In this document: positions 15,734 through 23,682 of the stretch, in pieces
Layout: each line of letters starts with the position of its first letter
Numbering within the stretch: position 1 is the first letter of the stretch
Notes under the pieces: model-generated
What the model was told of the DNA's origin: nothing
Database searches by the model: none
Seen by the model: the letters and a program-made list of their open reading frames with translations, nothing else
Source: a virus
Length of the DNA stretch: 38,147 nucleotides
IMG/VR virus record: IMGVR_UViG_3300047094_000756
Coordinates: 1-38,147 of that record
Strand: one strand, 5' to 3'
Position numbers and translations under genes: made by a program

Positions 15734-16042
15734 TCACTCACTCCAAGACAATCTTTCTGGTTGATACCTTTGTGCGTTTTTAATTCTTGAAGTATTTACC
15801 TGACTTGGATAAACGTTATGAACAATTGCACCAGGATATTCTCCTTGAATTTGCTCTGCTAGTTCATTCTTAGAAAGAATTTTGCCTTCTACTTCTAAAC
15901 GATACATCTTTCCTTCCCAAACTACATCAGCAAAGAAAGACTCGCTTGCTTGTTCGGGTTGAGGGGAACCTACATTGAGAGTTCCATTAAAATCACCATT
16001 GATGGTGATACTTTCTGAAATAAACTGCTGAAAACTTTTCAT
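15734..16042 (-). CDS. 102-residue protein with T4-type capsid-targeting-like leader
   Basis: The frame is open from 16057, but the start is taken at ATG 16042. That ATG overlaps the stop of the 585-residue gene (TAATG) and has GGAGG 8 bases before it, while the earlier ATG has nothing similar. The protein then begins MKSFQQFISESI, close to the T4 internal-protein leader, with an I-S-E/S site as expected for gp21. The remaining 92 residues hold a small mixed fold (SFFADVVWEGKMYRLEVEGK, then NELAEQIQGEYPGAIVHNVY) that I recognise as a recurring cyanophage domain without known function. It is translationally coupled to the modular basic protein. Removal of the leader and packaging in the head are inferred. 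Confidence 0.75.
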   Translation of the reverse strand: MKSFQQFISESITINGDFNGTLNVGSPQPEQASESFFADVVWEGKMYRLEVEGKILSKNELAEQIQGEYPGAIVHNVYPSQVNTSRIKNAQRYQPERLSWSE

Positions 16043-17799
16043 TATCTGCACCTCCAACGGCGTAATGCTTTGTTAATTCTTGAATCTGGATCTCTTGCTG
16101 TTTTTGATGATGTGAGTTTTGATTTCATCCCTTTCATACGTCGGCAGAAATTAGCACGACGCTTTGCTCTCTTTCCTTTTGGTTTCTTTTCAGTTACCGC
16201 AGTTTGAAGTTTTGAACCTGGATTCTCACGACGATAAGCATCAACTGCTGCTTGACTTAGACCATCAGTTTTATCTTTACGATTTACTGATTGCCAATCT
16301 TCGGAAATCTCTGTTCTCCAATCAGAATATCCTTCCTTTACACAACGGTTGTAAGTTTTACCAAACAGTTCTTGTGTTCCTGATTTTTTGTAACCTTTCC
16401 AGCACTTTTTACCTGCCTCATCTAAAATTTCACTTCCAATACCCTTTGATGGTTGTAATGGTTGTGGTTCAATAATATTTACAGATTCAACTTCTGTTGG
16501 GAAGAATTCATCTCTCCAATTAGAAAATTCATATCCTTCTTTTTTAGTTTTATTTCCCCAATTTTTTGCACCAACTTTGCGGCACTTGACTAGTGCGCCA
16601 GAAGCATATGCACTTGGCCAAACATCATACCTTGCCTTTACCTTCTTATAACAAGCGTCTTTTTCTTCTACCATATCACCTTCTGGTTCATAAGAATTTT
16701 TTTGAGTTGCTTTATTAATAGCATCTCTTTTTTGCTTCATTTTATCAATCAAATCATCAGAACCAGTTGCAGGAGAATCAATTGCTTTATCAACTGCTGG
16801 TTTTGCGAACTTTTTTAAAAGATATGGAATAAAGGCAGCACCTGCACCGATAGCAACTTTACCCCACAGTTCATCTAGTTGTTCACCTTCTGGTTCAAAA
16901 TGTGCTTTTTGTAAACCAGTTTTAATTACTTGTCCACCACCGTATTTGTTTGGTCCTTTTTTATCTTTATCTATAATATCCTGTAAGATCTGATCTGGGG
17001 TTTTTCCATACTTACTGGCATCAACTTGTTCAACAGTTACAAACTTTGCCTTTCCTTTTCTATTTGGATTTGGGTCTTCTTTACGTTTTTTTGCTGCTCT
17101 TTTATTTCTTTCTTCCTTACTCATTGATGCTCTATCGTCAGCATCGCGGCAGAATGGTTTTGTTTTTTGTCCAGGTTGTTTAGCACAAGGTTTTCCATCA
17201 TACTTACCACCTGCTTGAACCCATCCACCACCTTTAAACCAATCACGAAGAGAATAATCTTTATCTTTTGCTGATTTCCCGTCTCTCTTACCTTCTAATA
17301 TTTCAACTTCTTCTTTATTCATTTCACCACTATCTACATAATCTGCTGCCGTATCAATATAGTCTGCTGCTTTTGTAATCTTTGATTGAACCCATGCTTC
17401 AATCTCACCCTCACCTTTCTTCATTTTTTTCTGAAGTTTTTTAGTCGCCTTCGCAATGGTTGATAACTCTGAGCGAGCCATTGAATATTCATGATCTTTT
17501 GACTCATTGGCAGGATGAGGTCGGTTTCGATCATATTTAATCTGATTCATGGTAAGAATCGGCGTAGAATATCTATCCCACATTAAAGGTCCATAGGAGC
17601 ATCCATCCCTTTGCTCTATTTTCCTACACAACTTACAGTAACGGGTTTCGCTCATTTCTTTTTGTTCGCTAAATGGTGATTTAGACTTGGTTTCTTCACC
17701 TCTTTTTCTTTTCCTACGAGCAGCACAATGTGCCTTTTGCGAAAATCCTTTTGGATTTCCACAGTCTATTGATTTTTTATAATCGTTAGACCAACTCAT
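16042..17799 (-). CDS. Modular cysteine-pair basic protein, possible processed head polyprotein
   Basis: This 585-residue Lys/Arg-rich protein looks like a string of small modules. They are SIDCGNPKGFSQKAHCAARR (10-29), CKLC with a third Cys (55-67), a helical GEGEIEAWVQSKITKAADYI (129-148), GKYDGKPC to FCRDADDRASMSKEE (198-230), an amphipathic VAIGAGAAFIPYLLKKF (315-331), ACYKKVKARYDVWPSAYASG (382-401) closing at Cys406, KKCWKGYKKSGTQELFGK (464-481) closing at Cys486, and a C-terminal NFCRRMKGMKSKLTSSKTAR block ending RRWRCR. Several such modules are familiar from marine phages and large viruses as domains of unknown function. Between them lie L/I-x-E sites at EILE (167-170), QLDE (307-310), EILDE (457-461) and EISE (497-500). 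Processing by gp21 and DNA binding are inferred. A CTAAATA box lies 22 bases upstream. Confidence 0.7.
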   Translation of the reverse strand: MSWSNDYKKSIDCGNPKGFSQKAHCAARRKRKRGEETKSKSPFSEQKEMSETRYCKLCRKIEQRDGCSYGPLMWDRYSTPILTMNQIKYDRNRPHPANESKDHEYSMARSELSTIAKATKKLQKKMKKGEGEIEAWVQSKITKAADYIDTAADYVDSGEMNKEEVEILEGKRDGKSAKDKDYSLRDWFKGGGWVQAGGKYDGKPCAKQPGQKTKPFCRDADDRASMSKEERNKRAAKKRKEDPNPNRKGKAKFVTVEQVDASKYGKTPDQILQDIIDKDKKGPNKYGGGQVIKTGLQKAHFEPEGEQLDELWGKVAIGAGAAFIPYLLKKFAKPAVDKAIDSPATGSDDLIDKMKQKRDAINKATQKNSYEPEGDMVEEKDACYKKVKARYDVWPSAYASGALVKCRKVGAKNWGNKTKKEGYEFSNWRDEFFPTEVESVNIIEPQPLQPSKGIGSEILDEAGKKCWKGYKKSGTQELFGKTYNRCVKEGYSDWRTEISEDWQSVNRKDKTDGLSQAAVDAYRRENPGSKLQTAVTEKKPKGKRAKRRANFCRRMKGMKSKLTSSKTARDPDSRINKALRRWRCR

Positions 17800-17809
17800 A
17801 AGAAAAAAT

Positions 17810-18229
17810 CTATTCTTTATTATTTAGAAAACCTTGTTTAAGTAACTTTGAAAGTTCCGAAGTTGATCCAACAAACACTGCATTATTAGTAACATTATTA
17901 GTTGTTTTTACAGTATCTTCCTCAACATCTTTTAATTTCTTTTGTAAGTCAATCAATTTATCTGTTACATCACCTACACTCTTAATCAACTGACCAGCAA
18001 CTTCATATGCTCTTGGTTGATCACTCTCTGCTGCAAGTTCCATTATTCCATTAATGGCTTCTTGCCCCTTTTCTATAAGAGAATATAAATTTGCTCTTGT
18101 ATATTCATAATCTTTTTTAATGTCATTACTAGAACTTTCAACCTTAACAATTGGAGTTTCTTTTTCAACATTAACTATTTCACTTTTTATATTCAAGGCA
18201 TTGTCAATGCTATCATAGTTATTTGACAT
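17810..18229 (-). CDS. 16: Terminase small subunit gp16
   Basis: This 139-residue protein matches T4 gp16 (164 residues), the ring-forming subunit that recognises packaging DNA and stimulates gp17. The central helical part (DYEYTRANLYSLIEKGQEAI, then ESDQPRAYEVAGQLIKSVGD and TDKLIDLQKKLKD) corresponds to the coiled coil of T4 gp16. NNAVFVGSTSELSKLL near the C-terminus matches the T4 segment QNATVFMGSPTELMDEI. It lies between gp15 and the 585-residue gene, 6 bases after gp15. Confidence 0.92.
   Translation of the reverse strand: MSNNYDSIDNALNIKSEIVNVEKETPIVKVESSSNDIKKDYEYTRANLYSLIEKGQEAINGIMELAAESDQPRAYEVAGQLIKSVGDVTDKLIDLQKKLKDVEEDTVKTTNNVTNNAVFVGSTSELSKLLKQGFLNNKE
17821..17827 (-). promoter_or_regulatory. 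Possible late promoter variant CTAAATA
   Basis: CTAAATA lies in the last codons of gp16, 22 bases before the ATG of the 585-residue gene. The frame constrains the sequence only loosely (Leu-Asn-Asn), so the box could be chance. Confidence 0.3.
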
Positions 18230-18235
18230 AATTTA

Positions 18236-19036
18236 TTAGATATCTATTTTACGAGTTGGACTAAATTCTTTTGAGTCTCCAAAGAATTCCCAATTTTCAT
18301 TAAATCCGAAGTCATCATCTGGATTTGCATCATAAGGATCAGGAGTAACTGTATATCTTACTTCACGTTTAGCATTAGCAACATCGGTATTTGTATAAAG
18401 ATCAACCTGTACCTTGCGAATAAGACCTTCTGAACTTTCTGCAATTGGTCCAAACAGATAAGTCTTTGCTGTAAATGATAAAGTATATATTAAAGCTCTT
18501 CTGGTAGAAAAATCACCCTCATAATCATCCTGAAAAGATATATTTTCTAAAACCATGGGAATATCCCTTTGTTCACCAATAGAATCAACTAAATCTATTG
18601 TTAAATTAAATCCTGGTTGAAAATACGGTAAAACTTGCTCTACGATCTGCAAAGCATCATCATTTAACTTAGTTAAAATATTTAATTCGAATCCAATATT
18701 ATATGGAACAGGCATAAAAACTTTTTTTATTTTTCCACCATCATCACATGCTTTAAATGTTTGAGTTACACTTGTTTTCCTTGTTGGGTCGTATTGAATA
18801 GAAGTCATCTCAAATGACATTCTTGGTAACGAAATTTGTGTTGCTTTATTTAATTCTGGTTGCTGTTGAATTCTCGCAAGAAATTTTTGTCTTGGACCAT
18901 AAGCAATAGGAACCCTCATATCACTAACGTTATTTCCACTCTGATCAGTGTGACGAATATGAATTTGATTAAAAAGTGTACCGAAAGCAATTATGGTCTT
19001 TCTTATAATTTCGTGATAATAATAGGTTCCTAACAT
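18236..19036 (-). CDS. 15: Tail sheath stabiliser / tail terminator gp15
   Basis: This 266-residue protein matches T4 gp15 (272 residues), the hexamer that caps the tail and joins it to the neck. Shared features are the N-terminal YYYHEIIRKTIIAFGTLFNQ, RVPIAYGPRQKFLARI near residue 40, the very conserved QIVEQVLPYFQPGFNLTIDL at about 130-150, and EGLIRKVQVDLYTNT. Its ATG overlaps the gp14 stop (TAATG), consistent with coordinated production of neck proteins gp13, gp14 and gp15. Confidence 0.95.
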   Translation of the reverse strand: MLGTYYYHEIIRKTIIAFGTLFNQIHIRHTDQSGNNVSDMRVPIAYGPRQKFLARIQQQPELNKATQISLPRMSFEMTSIQYDPTRKTSVTQTFKACDDGGKIKKVFMPVPYNIGFELNILTKLNDDALQIVEQVLPYFQPGFNLTIDLVDSIGEQRDIPMVLENISFQDDYEGDFSTRRALIYTLSFTAKTYLFGPIAESSEGLIRKVQVDLYTNTDVANAKREVRYTVTPDPYDANPDDDFGFNENWEFFGDSKEFSPTRKIDI

Positions 19037-20484
19037 TAGTAATTACCAAAAGGATTTGATTCTGAAAAATCTACAATGAGATCTGCTTCTTCTTCAATCT
19101 CATCATTTTGACTATATTTATCATATGTATCCATTCTTTCAAAACCTTGAACAGTGTAAAGAGCTCCCGATTCTGTTCCAATGATCGTTTCACCTGGTAT
19201 AAATGTAAGTTGTGTCGCACCAATTCCAACATTTGAAATTTTAAGAATATTAGTATCTTTGTCCCAACTTTTAACTCTTGCTCTAATTTGTGATCTAGAA
19301 CCTCTTATAACCTCATTAAACAGATAAGTTCCAAATCCAGTAAGTGTTTCTGGATTTGCAATAGTTATTGTTGGTGCTGAAGTATATCCAAAACCAGGAT
19401 TAGAAACATATATTGCTCTTACAACGTTTGAACTACCAACTATACCCATGGAAGCAATACCAACAGCAGTTTGTCCTATACCATTAATTGATAATTGCCC
19501 AGGTGCGGAGACTGTAACAACTGGTGCAGTTCCATATCCAACACCTGAATCATTTATAGTAAATCTTATAACACCATTATAAGTTGTTTCTATTGAACAT
19601 GTTGCAGCAGCACCTGCCCCTCCTCCACCAGAAATCGTTATGGTTGGTGGAACAGTATAACCTGCACCAGCATTTGTCAAGTAAATTCTCTCAACAGATC
19701 TAACTCCACCTCTAACTGTCGTAATAGCAACTGCCGTTGCATTATCCCCAGATAATCCTGTTGGTGAACTACTTATTGCAACTATTGGTGAGGAAGTATA
19801 TCCATAACCATCATTATTTAAGAAAATTTGTTTAATATAACCCGAACCAACTGAACCAAGTATTGATCCTGATGCTGTTGCTGTTCTACCAACTCCAATC
19901 AATTTTAAAGTTGTAATATAACCTTCTTCCTGAACTTGGGTATCAATTTCATCGATAGAGGTATCAATAATCTCGTCTTCATATTCAAAGAGTTCACATT
20001 TTAATTCATAAACATAATTCTTACCTAATTGGTAAAAAGGTTGTTCATGTTCTACAAATTTAACTTCAAAAAGTCTTTGACCAAGAGGAAAATAAATTAA
20101 ATCTCCTTCTCTTGGTCTAGTGCTTAAAATAACTTCACCTTCACCACTACCATCATCCAATGCACCTAGAAATGGTGCAATAAAATCTTCAAATCTTTCC
20201 TTTGAGATTGTAATTAATAATTCATCCCTCAAACTCATTCCAAACTTTGTTAAAATATCTCCTGCCCCAGAATACCCATCATATGAGTTTACATATGCTT
20301 CAATTGCAAAGTTATCATCAAATCTAGAAGTTTGTACTTCTTCTATGATAGTTTTTCTATTAACAAATTTTCTTGGAATATAAACAACCTCAATTCCATG
20401 CATTCTAAGATGCTCATTTACCAAATCCTGAATAAGTCTTTGTTCAGAAGATGTTCCCTGTAAAAAGAAAGGATTAAGTGCCAT
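19036..20484 (-). CDS. 14: Neck protein gp14 with a four-repeat insertion
   Basis: This 482-residue protein is a head-completion neck protein. T4 gp14 has only 256 residues. The N-terminal 170 residues align well with T4: NEHLRMHGIEVVYIPRKFV, EGDLIYFPLGQRLFEVKFVE and QPFYQLGKNYVYELKC. The T4-like C-terminal ending (SESNPFGNY) is also kept. Between them, residues about 200-390 hold four repeats of roughly 45 residues, each with a G-x-G-Y-T-x-x-P-x-I/V-x-I/V-S core: DGYGYTSSPIVAIS (225), AGAGYTVPPTITIS (272), GVGYGTAPVVTVS (314) and PGFGYTSAPTITIA (363). A second module (ARVKSWDKDTNILKISNV, 402-419) resembles part of this phage's gp8. It is coupled on both sides through TAATG overlaps with gp13 and gp15. 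Confidence 0.93.
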   Translation of the reverse strand: MALNPFFLQGTSSEQRLIQDLVNEHLRMHGIEVVYIPRKFVNRKTIIEEVQTSRFDDNFAIEAYVNSYDGYSGAGDILTKFGMSLRDELLITISKERFEDFIAPFLGALDDGSGEGEVILSTRPREGDLIYFPLGQRLFEVKFVEHEQPFYQLGKNYVYELKCELFEYEDEIIDTSIDEIDTQVQEEGYITTLKLIGVGRTATASGSILGSVGSGYIKQIFLNNDGYGYTSSPIVAISSSPTGLSGDNATAVAITTVRGGVRSVERIYLTNAGAGYTVPPTITISGGGGAGAAATCSIETTYNGVIRFTINDSGVGYGTAPVVTVSAPGQLSINGIGQTAVGIASMGIVGSSNVVRAIYVSNPGFGYTSAPTITIANPETLTGFGTYLFNEVIRGSRSQIRARVKSWDKDTNILKISNVGIGATQLTFIPGETIIGTESGALYTVQGFERMDTYDKYSQNDEIEEEADLIVDFSESNPFGNY

Positions 20485-21320
20485 TATCCAATAAAGTCGT
20501 ATGGTGGAAGTTCATAATCCATTGACATTCTCTTGGTTATTTCATCAATTTCTCTTTCAGCATCTTCATAGATTTCTCTACCATTAAATTCCAGTCCACC
20601 TGGCAATTTAACTCCTCTAAACTTGATTAAGTTTTGACCCCACTGCCTCTTAATTAATGCAGTTAAATATCTTTTTACAAAACTATCATTATAGACTTTT
20701 GTAAAATCATTTGGATTTAAAATTCTATAACAATCCAAGACAAGAAAGTTTCCGGCAGATTGTGCTCCCCATTCAATATCCAAATATAATCTATTTTGTC
20801 TTTTATTAAATCTTAACTGTTTATCTGTTGTAAGTAAAAAATCAATATCTGATAGATATGATTTAACCATGGAATATTGTAAAAGCTCAACCGAGTTAAA
20901 ATAATATAAGTCATTTAAAAATAACTGATATTTGATACTAAACATTCCACCAGAGATGGAACTAGTATCAAACTTAAATACATTTTCAATACCAATTACT
21001 GAATCTGGAACTTGAATATAATTTGAAGACTCATACCAATTATATGTTGTTCCAGTTGTCGATGTTGCTGTTGATGTTGTAATTCCAGGTCCTCTTGGTG
21101 TCTTTGAAGTTGCTTTACCCCTATCAATATCATCTTGTGTTATTTGATACTTTAAATACATTCTTTCAACACCATCAAAATGGCGCTCATTGAAGTATTG
21201 AAGGGCATCGTCGACTAGATCATCAATTTGATCATCATCAACATTAATTTCCAGCACAGGCGCTCCTAGACGCCTTAGACAGTAATCAATAAGTTCTTGC
21301 CTACTTGCTGGTTTTGCCAT
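20484..21320 (-). CDS. 13: Neck protein gp13
   Basis: This 278-residue protein matches T4 gp13 (309 residues), which with gp14 completes the filled head before tail joining. Markers are the N-terminal RQELIDYCLRRLGAPVLEIN and DDQIDDLVDDALQYFNERHF, then YLKYQITQDDIDRGKA, IQVPDSVIGIENVFKFD, and the C-terminal ALIKRQWGQNLIKFRGVKLP with LEFNGREIYEDAEREIDEI. The end overlaps the gp14 start (TAATG). All expected segments are present. Confidence 0.96.
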   Translation of the reverse strand: MAKPASRQELIDYCLRRLGAPVLEINVDDDQIDDLVDDALQYFNERHFDGVERMYLKYQITQDDIDRGKATSKTPRGPGITTSTATSTTGTTYNWYESSNYIQVPDSVIGIENVFKFDTSSISGGMFSIKYQLFLNDLYYFNSVELLQYSMVKSYLSDIDFLLTTDKQLRFNKRQNRLYLDIEWGAQSAGNFLVLDCYRILNPNDFTKVYNDSFVKRYLTALIKRQWGQNLIKFRGVKLPGGLEFNGREIYEDAEREIDEITKRMSMDYELPPYDFIG

Positions 21321-21328
21321 TTTTCTCT

Positions 21329-21541
21329 TTACTCTTCAGATTCTTTGGATTTCTTCAACTCATCATACTTATTTTGAAGTTCAAGATTTGCTGCTAAAAG
21401 TTCATTTTTTTCTTGAGCAAAATCATCAGATAAAGTTTGGAGTTTTGCTTCTAACAAAACATTTTGATTTGTTAGTGTTGATAATTTTTGATTATACAAA
21501 CGCACTAAAACATTAATATCAACTTCACTATCTCTTGTCAT
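21329..21541 (-). CDS. 70-residue coiled-coil protein
   Basis: A short, highly helical protein: from about residue 12 to the end it shows regular heptad leucines (VLVRLYNQKLSTLTNQNVLL, then LQTLSDDFAQEKNELLAANL) and a charged tail. It contains no cysteine, signal peptide or membrane segment. It lies three bases after the fibre-like gene and eight bases before gp13. A small trimeric or dimeric helper of the fibre or neck is possible, as are chaperone roles; I do not recognise the family. Confidence 0.75.
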   Translation of the reverse strand: MTRDSEVDINVLVRLYNQKLSTLTNQNVLLEAKLQTLSDDFAQEKNELLAANLELQNKYDELKKSKESEE

Positions 21542-21544
21542 GAA

Positions 21545-23224
21545 TCAAAAAGTTCCCCCGTCTAGAGTTGATGTCCAATGTGGCTTATTAGTATATATGG
21601 TCGAAACGGTAGAGGGTGTTATGGAGAGATTTTGAATTGCTCCATTATCACCTTCTTTTCTAATATTATAAGTATTAGTAAATGTACCCTCAACACCTAT
21701 CAGACTTACTGATACTAATGTTCCACCAGTTTCAACAATTCCATATGCATTACTCGTATCCTGGCGAATTAAATCACCTGCTGTAACAGTAATAGAAGAT
21801 GGTAATGCAAGTGTAATTTTTGTGATAGCAGTTAATACCTGCTTAGATGTGATTACTGGTGATGCTGGATTATTTGTAGATGTTTGAAGTCCGTCAGAAT
21901 CAAAATATACAACACCGTGAGTATTAAAATCACCTGTTTGGTAATAGATACCCTTAACATCAAGATATCCTCTTGTTCCAGTTACATTTCCAGGAGATGT
22001 AATTGTAGAATCTGGAATATAAGTCCATGATCTTGCTGGTGCGGCACTACCAGTATTTGTACCATCAATATAACCAAAAAATCCAGTCTTATTGTTTGCT
22101 GTACCTACGCCAGTATTATAATCAAAAGCAACACCACGATCAGTATTAGTATCAAATGCATGTGTAATTGTTAATTGTGTAGTTGTACTAATTCCAGCAG
22201 TTGTGGTTCCTTGAATAGTAATAATTTTTGTGGTACTATTATATGCTGTAATAGTTGTTATACCACTATTTGGTAATGATGCACTACCTTGAATAATATC
22301 TCCGGTATTGATGCCAACTACAGAATCAATAGTAATTGTCGAAACACCAGATGCCACTGGCGACATAACAGTTCTAGTGCTTGTTACGTCACCAATAACA
22401 ATTATTGGATCATTAATTGATAGAACTGTTGAGTTTACTGATGTGGTTGTTCCATCAACATGCAGATTACCTTTAATAACAACTGTTCCATCACTACTTA
22501 ATCCATCAGGATATGGATCAATGTATAGGGTATCACCACTACCAGGTAATGTCGATATTACATTATTTTCAATTCTAACAGAGTCAAATATTGATGTTCC
22601 ACTAATGTTTATTGATCCACCAACATTCAGATTTTTATCAATTCCAACACCACCCTCAACTACAAGAGCACCGGTGTCTTTATTGGTAGATTCAGTTATA
22701 TCGCCAATGTTAATTGCTACGCCATCGGCAAATGCCCAATCAGCACCTTCTATTTCAAATCTATTATCAGTTGCTTCATCATATCTAAGTTTTACATCTT
22801 TATCATTACCAAAACTTAGATAATTATCATCAACAATATTAACTTCACCAGTTCCATTTGGATCTAAAACAATATCACCATCAGTATTAGTTGATAATAA
22901 TGTATTACCATCAAGACGTAAGTTATCTACGTTCCACTGATCTACTTTTCTATTGCTATCAAGAACAGCAACTATACCACCATCACTATTTCTTGTATTT
23001 GAAACACCAGCAATAGTGCCTGGTTGGTGCTCCATCATGGAGGTATAATAATATCCACCTACTGGATTTACATTATTACCATCATCACCAACATAAATTC
23101 TATCTTTATATTGATTAAGACCCCCGTAACTTCCAATACCTGTTACATATGCTAATTCACCCCAATTTAGACTAGAAGGTTTGTTAGTACCTGAGGATCT
23201 TTTGATCCTAATAATACTTGCCAT
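21545..23224 (-). CDS. Fibre-like virion structural protein
   Basis: This 559-residue protein begins ASIIRIKRSSGTNKPSSLNW and GELAYVTGIGSYGGLNQYKD, a start I know from short-fibre-like and collar-like proteins of T4-like cyanophages. The middle holds beta-helix-type segments seen in phage fibres: NTDGDIVLDPNGTGEVNIVD, GALVVEGGVGIDKNLNVGGS, then DGTVVIKGNLHVDGTT. It ends HWTSTLDGGTF. It is rich in Ser, Thr, Gly, Asn and Asp with no cysteine. The gene starts directly after the stop of the 75-residue gene. In T4 the comparable position holds gp12 (short fibre) and wac (whisker); sequence alone does not decide which, if either, it replaces. Confidence 0.8.
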   Translation of the reverse strand: MASIIRIKRSSGTNKPSSLNWGELAYVTGIGSYGGLNQYKDRIYVGDDGNNVNPVGGYYYTSMMEHQPGTIAGVSNTRNSDGGIVAVLDSNRKVDQWNVDNLRLDGNTLLSTNTDGDIVLDPNGTGEVNIVDDNYLSFGNDKDVKLRYDEATDNRFEIEGADWAFADGVAINIGDITESTNKDTGALVVEGGVGIDKNLNVGGSINISGTSIFDSVRIENNVISTLPGSGDTLYIDPYPDGLSSDGTVVIKGNLHVDGTTTSVNSTVLSINDPIIVIGDVTSTRTVMSPVASGVSTITIDSVVGINTGDIIQGSASLPNSGITTITAYNSTTKIITIQGTTTAGISTTTQLTITHAFDTNTDRGVAFDYNTGVGTANNKTGFFGYIDGTNTGSAAPARSWTYIPDSTITSPGNVTGTRGYLDVKGIYYQTGDFNTHGVVYFDSDGLQTSTNNPASPVITSKQVLTAITKITLALPSSITVTAGDLIRQDTSNAYGIVETGGTLVSVSLIGVEGTFTNTYNIRKEGDNGAIQNLSITPSTVSTIYTNKPHWTSTLDGGTF

Positions 23225-23452
23225 TTAGAAATTTCCCCCGTTGATGTCTAAATTCTGTGTTGCCCCTGGTGTAAGGGTTAATGTAGCGTCCCATTTTCTA
23301 GTGGCACCATTATAAACTAGAACCATACCATCAAGTAGATTTGTGGCATTAACATCACTAAGTTCAGACAAAGAAAGACCTTGAGCACCAGCAAGTGAAG
23401 ATATAACTTTTACTGCGGGTTGTTGCCCTACTCTGACCTTAATTTCTGCCAT
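23225..23452 (-). CDS. 75-residue fibre-associated structural protein
   Basis: This small protein (MAEIKVRVGQQPAVKVISSL, then LSELSDVNATNLLDGMVLVY) contains the LSDV..LLDG.VLVYN..T.KW element common at the start of modular phage fibre proteins. It ends LDINGGNF, resembling the LDGGTF end of the next gene's product. A TATAAATA box lies 27 bases before its ATG, and its stop touches the next ATG (TAAATG). It is probably a small virion protein made together with the 559-residue fibre-like protein. Confidence 0.75.
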   Translation of the reverse strand: MAEIKVRVGQQPAVKVISSLAGAQGLSLSELSDVNATNLLDGMVLVYNGATRKWDATLTLTPGATQNLDINGGNF

Positions 23453-23478
23453 TTATAAACAGTTCAGGATCTAAAATA

Positions 23479-23486
23479 TATTTATA
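23479..23486 (-). promoter_or_regulatory. T4-type late promoter TATAAATA for the fibre-like genes
   Basis: An exact TATAAATA overlaps the stop codon of the 66-residue gene (23482-23484) and lies 27 bases before the 75-residue gene. It probably drives the fibre-like and neck genes downstream. Confidence 0.75.
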
Positions 23487-23682
23487 CTTGATCAAATCCG
23501 ATAGATTCAAATGAAGTACCAAAAGAAGAAATGACTTCTTGTTGCTTAAAATAAAGTTTTAGATAAGATTTTGCAATGTTTCTTAGAGTATCTAAACATT
23601 CGATATTATCAATTTCTGATGCTGCTTTAAAATATTCAAAACTTTTGCTTAGATTCTCTAAATTAATTTTATCAGGATCCAT
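23482..23682 (-). CDS. 66-residue small helical protein
   Basis: This short protein (MDPDKINLENLSKSFEYFKA to SFESIGFDQV) is acidic and mostly helical, with one cysteine and no membrane segment. Its ATG overlaps the end of the preceding gene by 11 bases, so it is probably translated from the same message, and a late promoter sits over its stop. I do not recognise it; an assembly helper for fibres or baseplate is a guess from position only. Confidence 0.65.
   Translation of the reverse strand: MDPDKINLENLSKSFEYFKAASEIDNIECLDTLRNIAKSYLKLYFKQQEVISSFGTSFESIGFDQV

Noticed and set aside
16043-16057. Earlier ATG (MEVQI) for the 102-residue protein
   Set aside because: The inner ATG has the ribosome binding site and the TAATG overlap and gives a leader-type N-terminus.
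19310-19890. Repeats in gp14 as a CRISPR or DNA-level tandem array
   Set aside because: The repeats are in the protein; the DNA copies are too diverged, vary in spacing and keep the reading frame.
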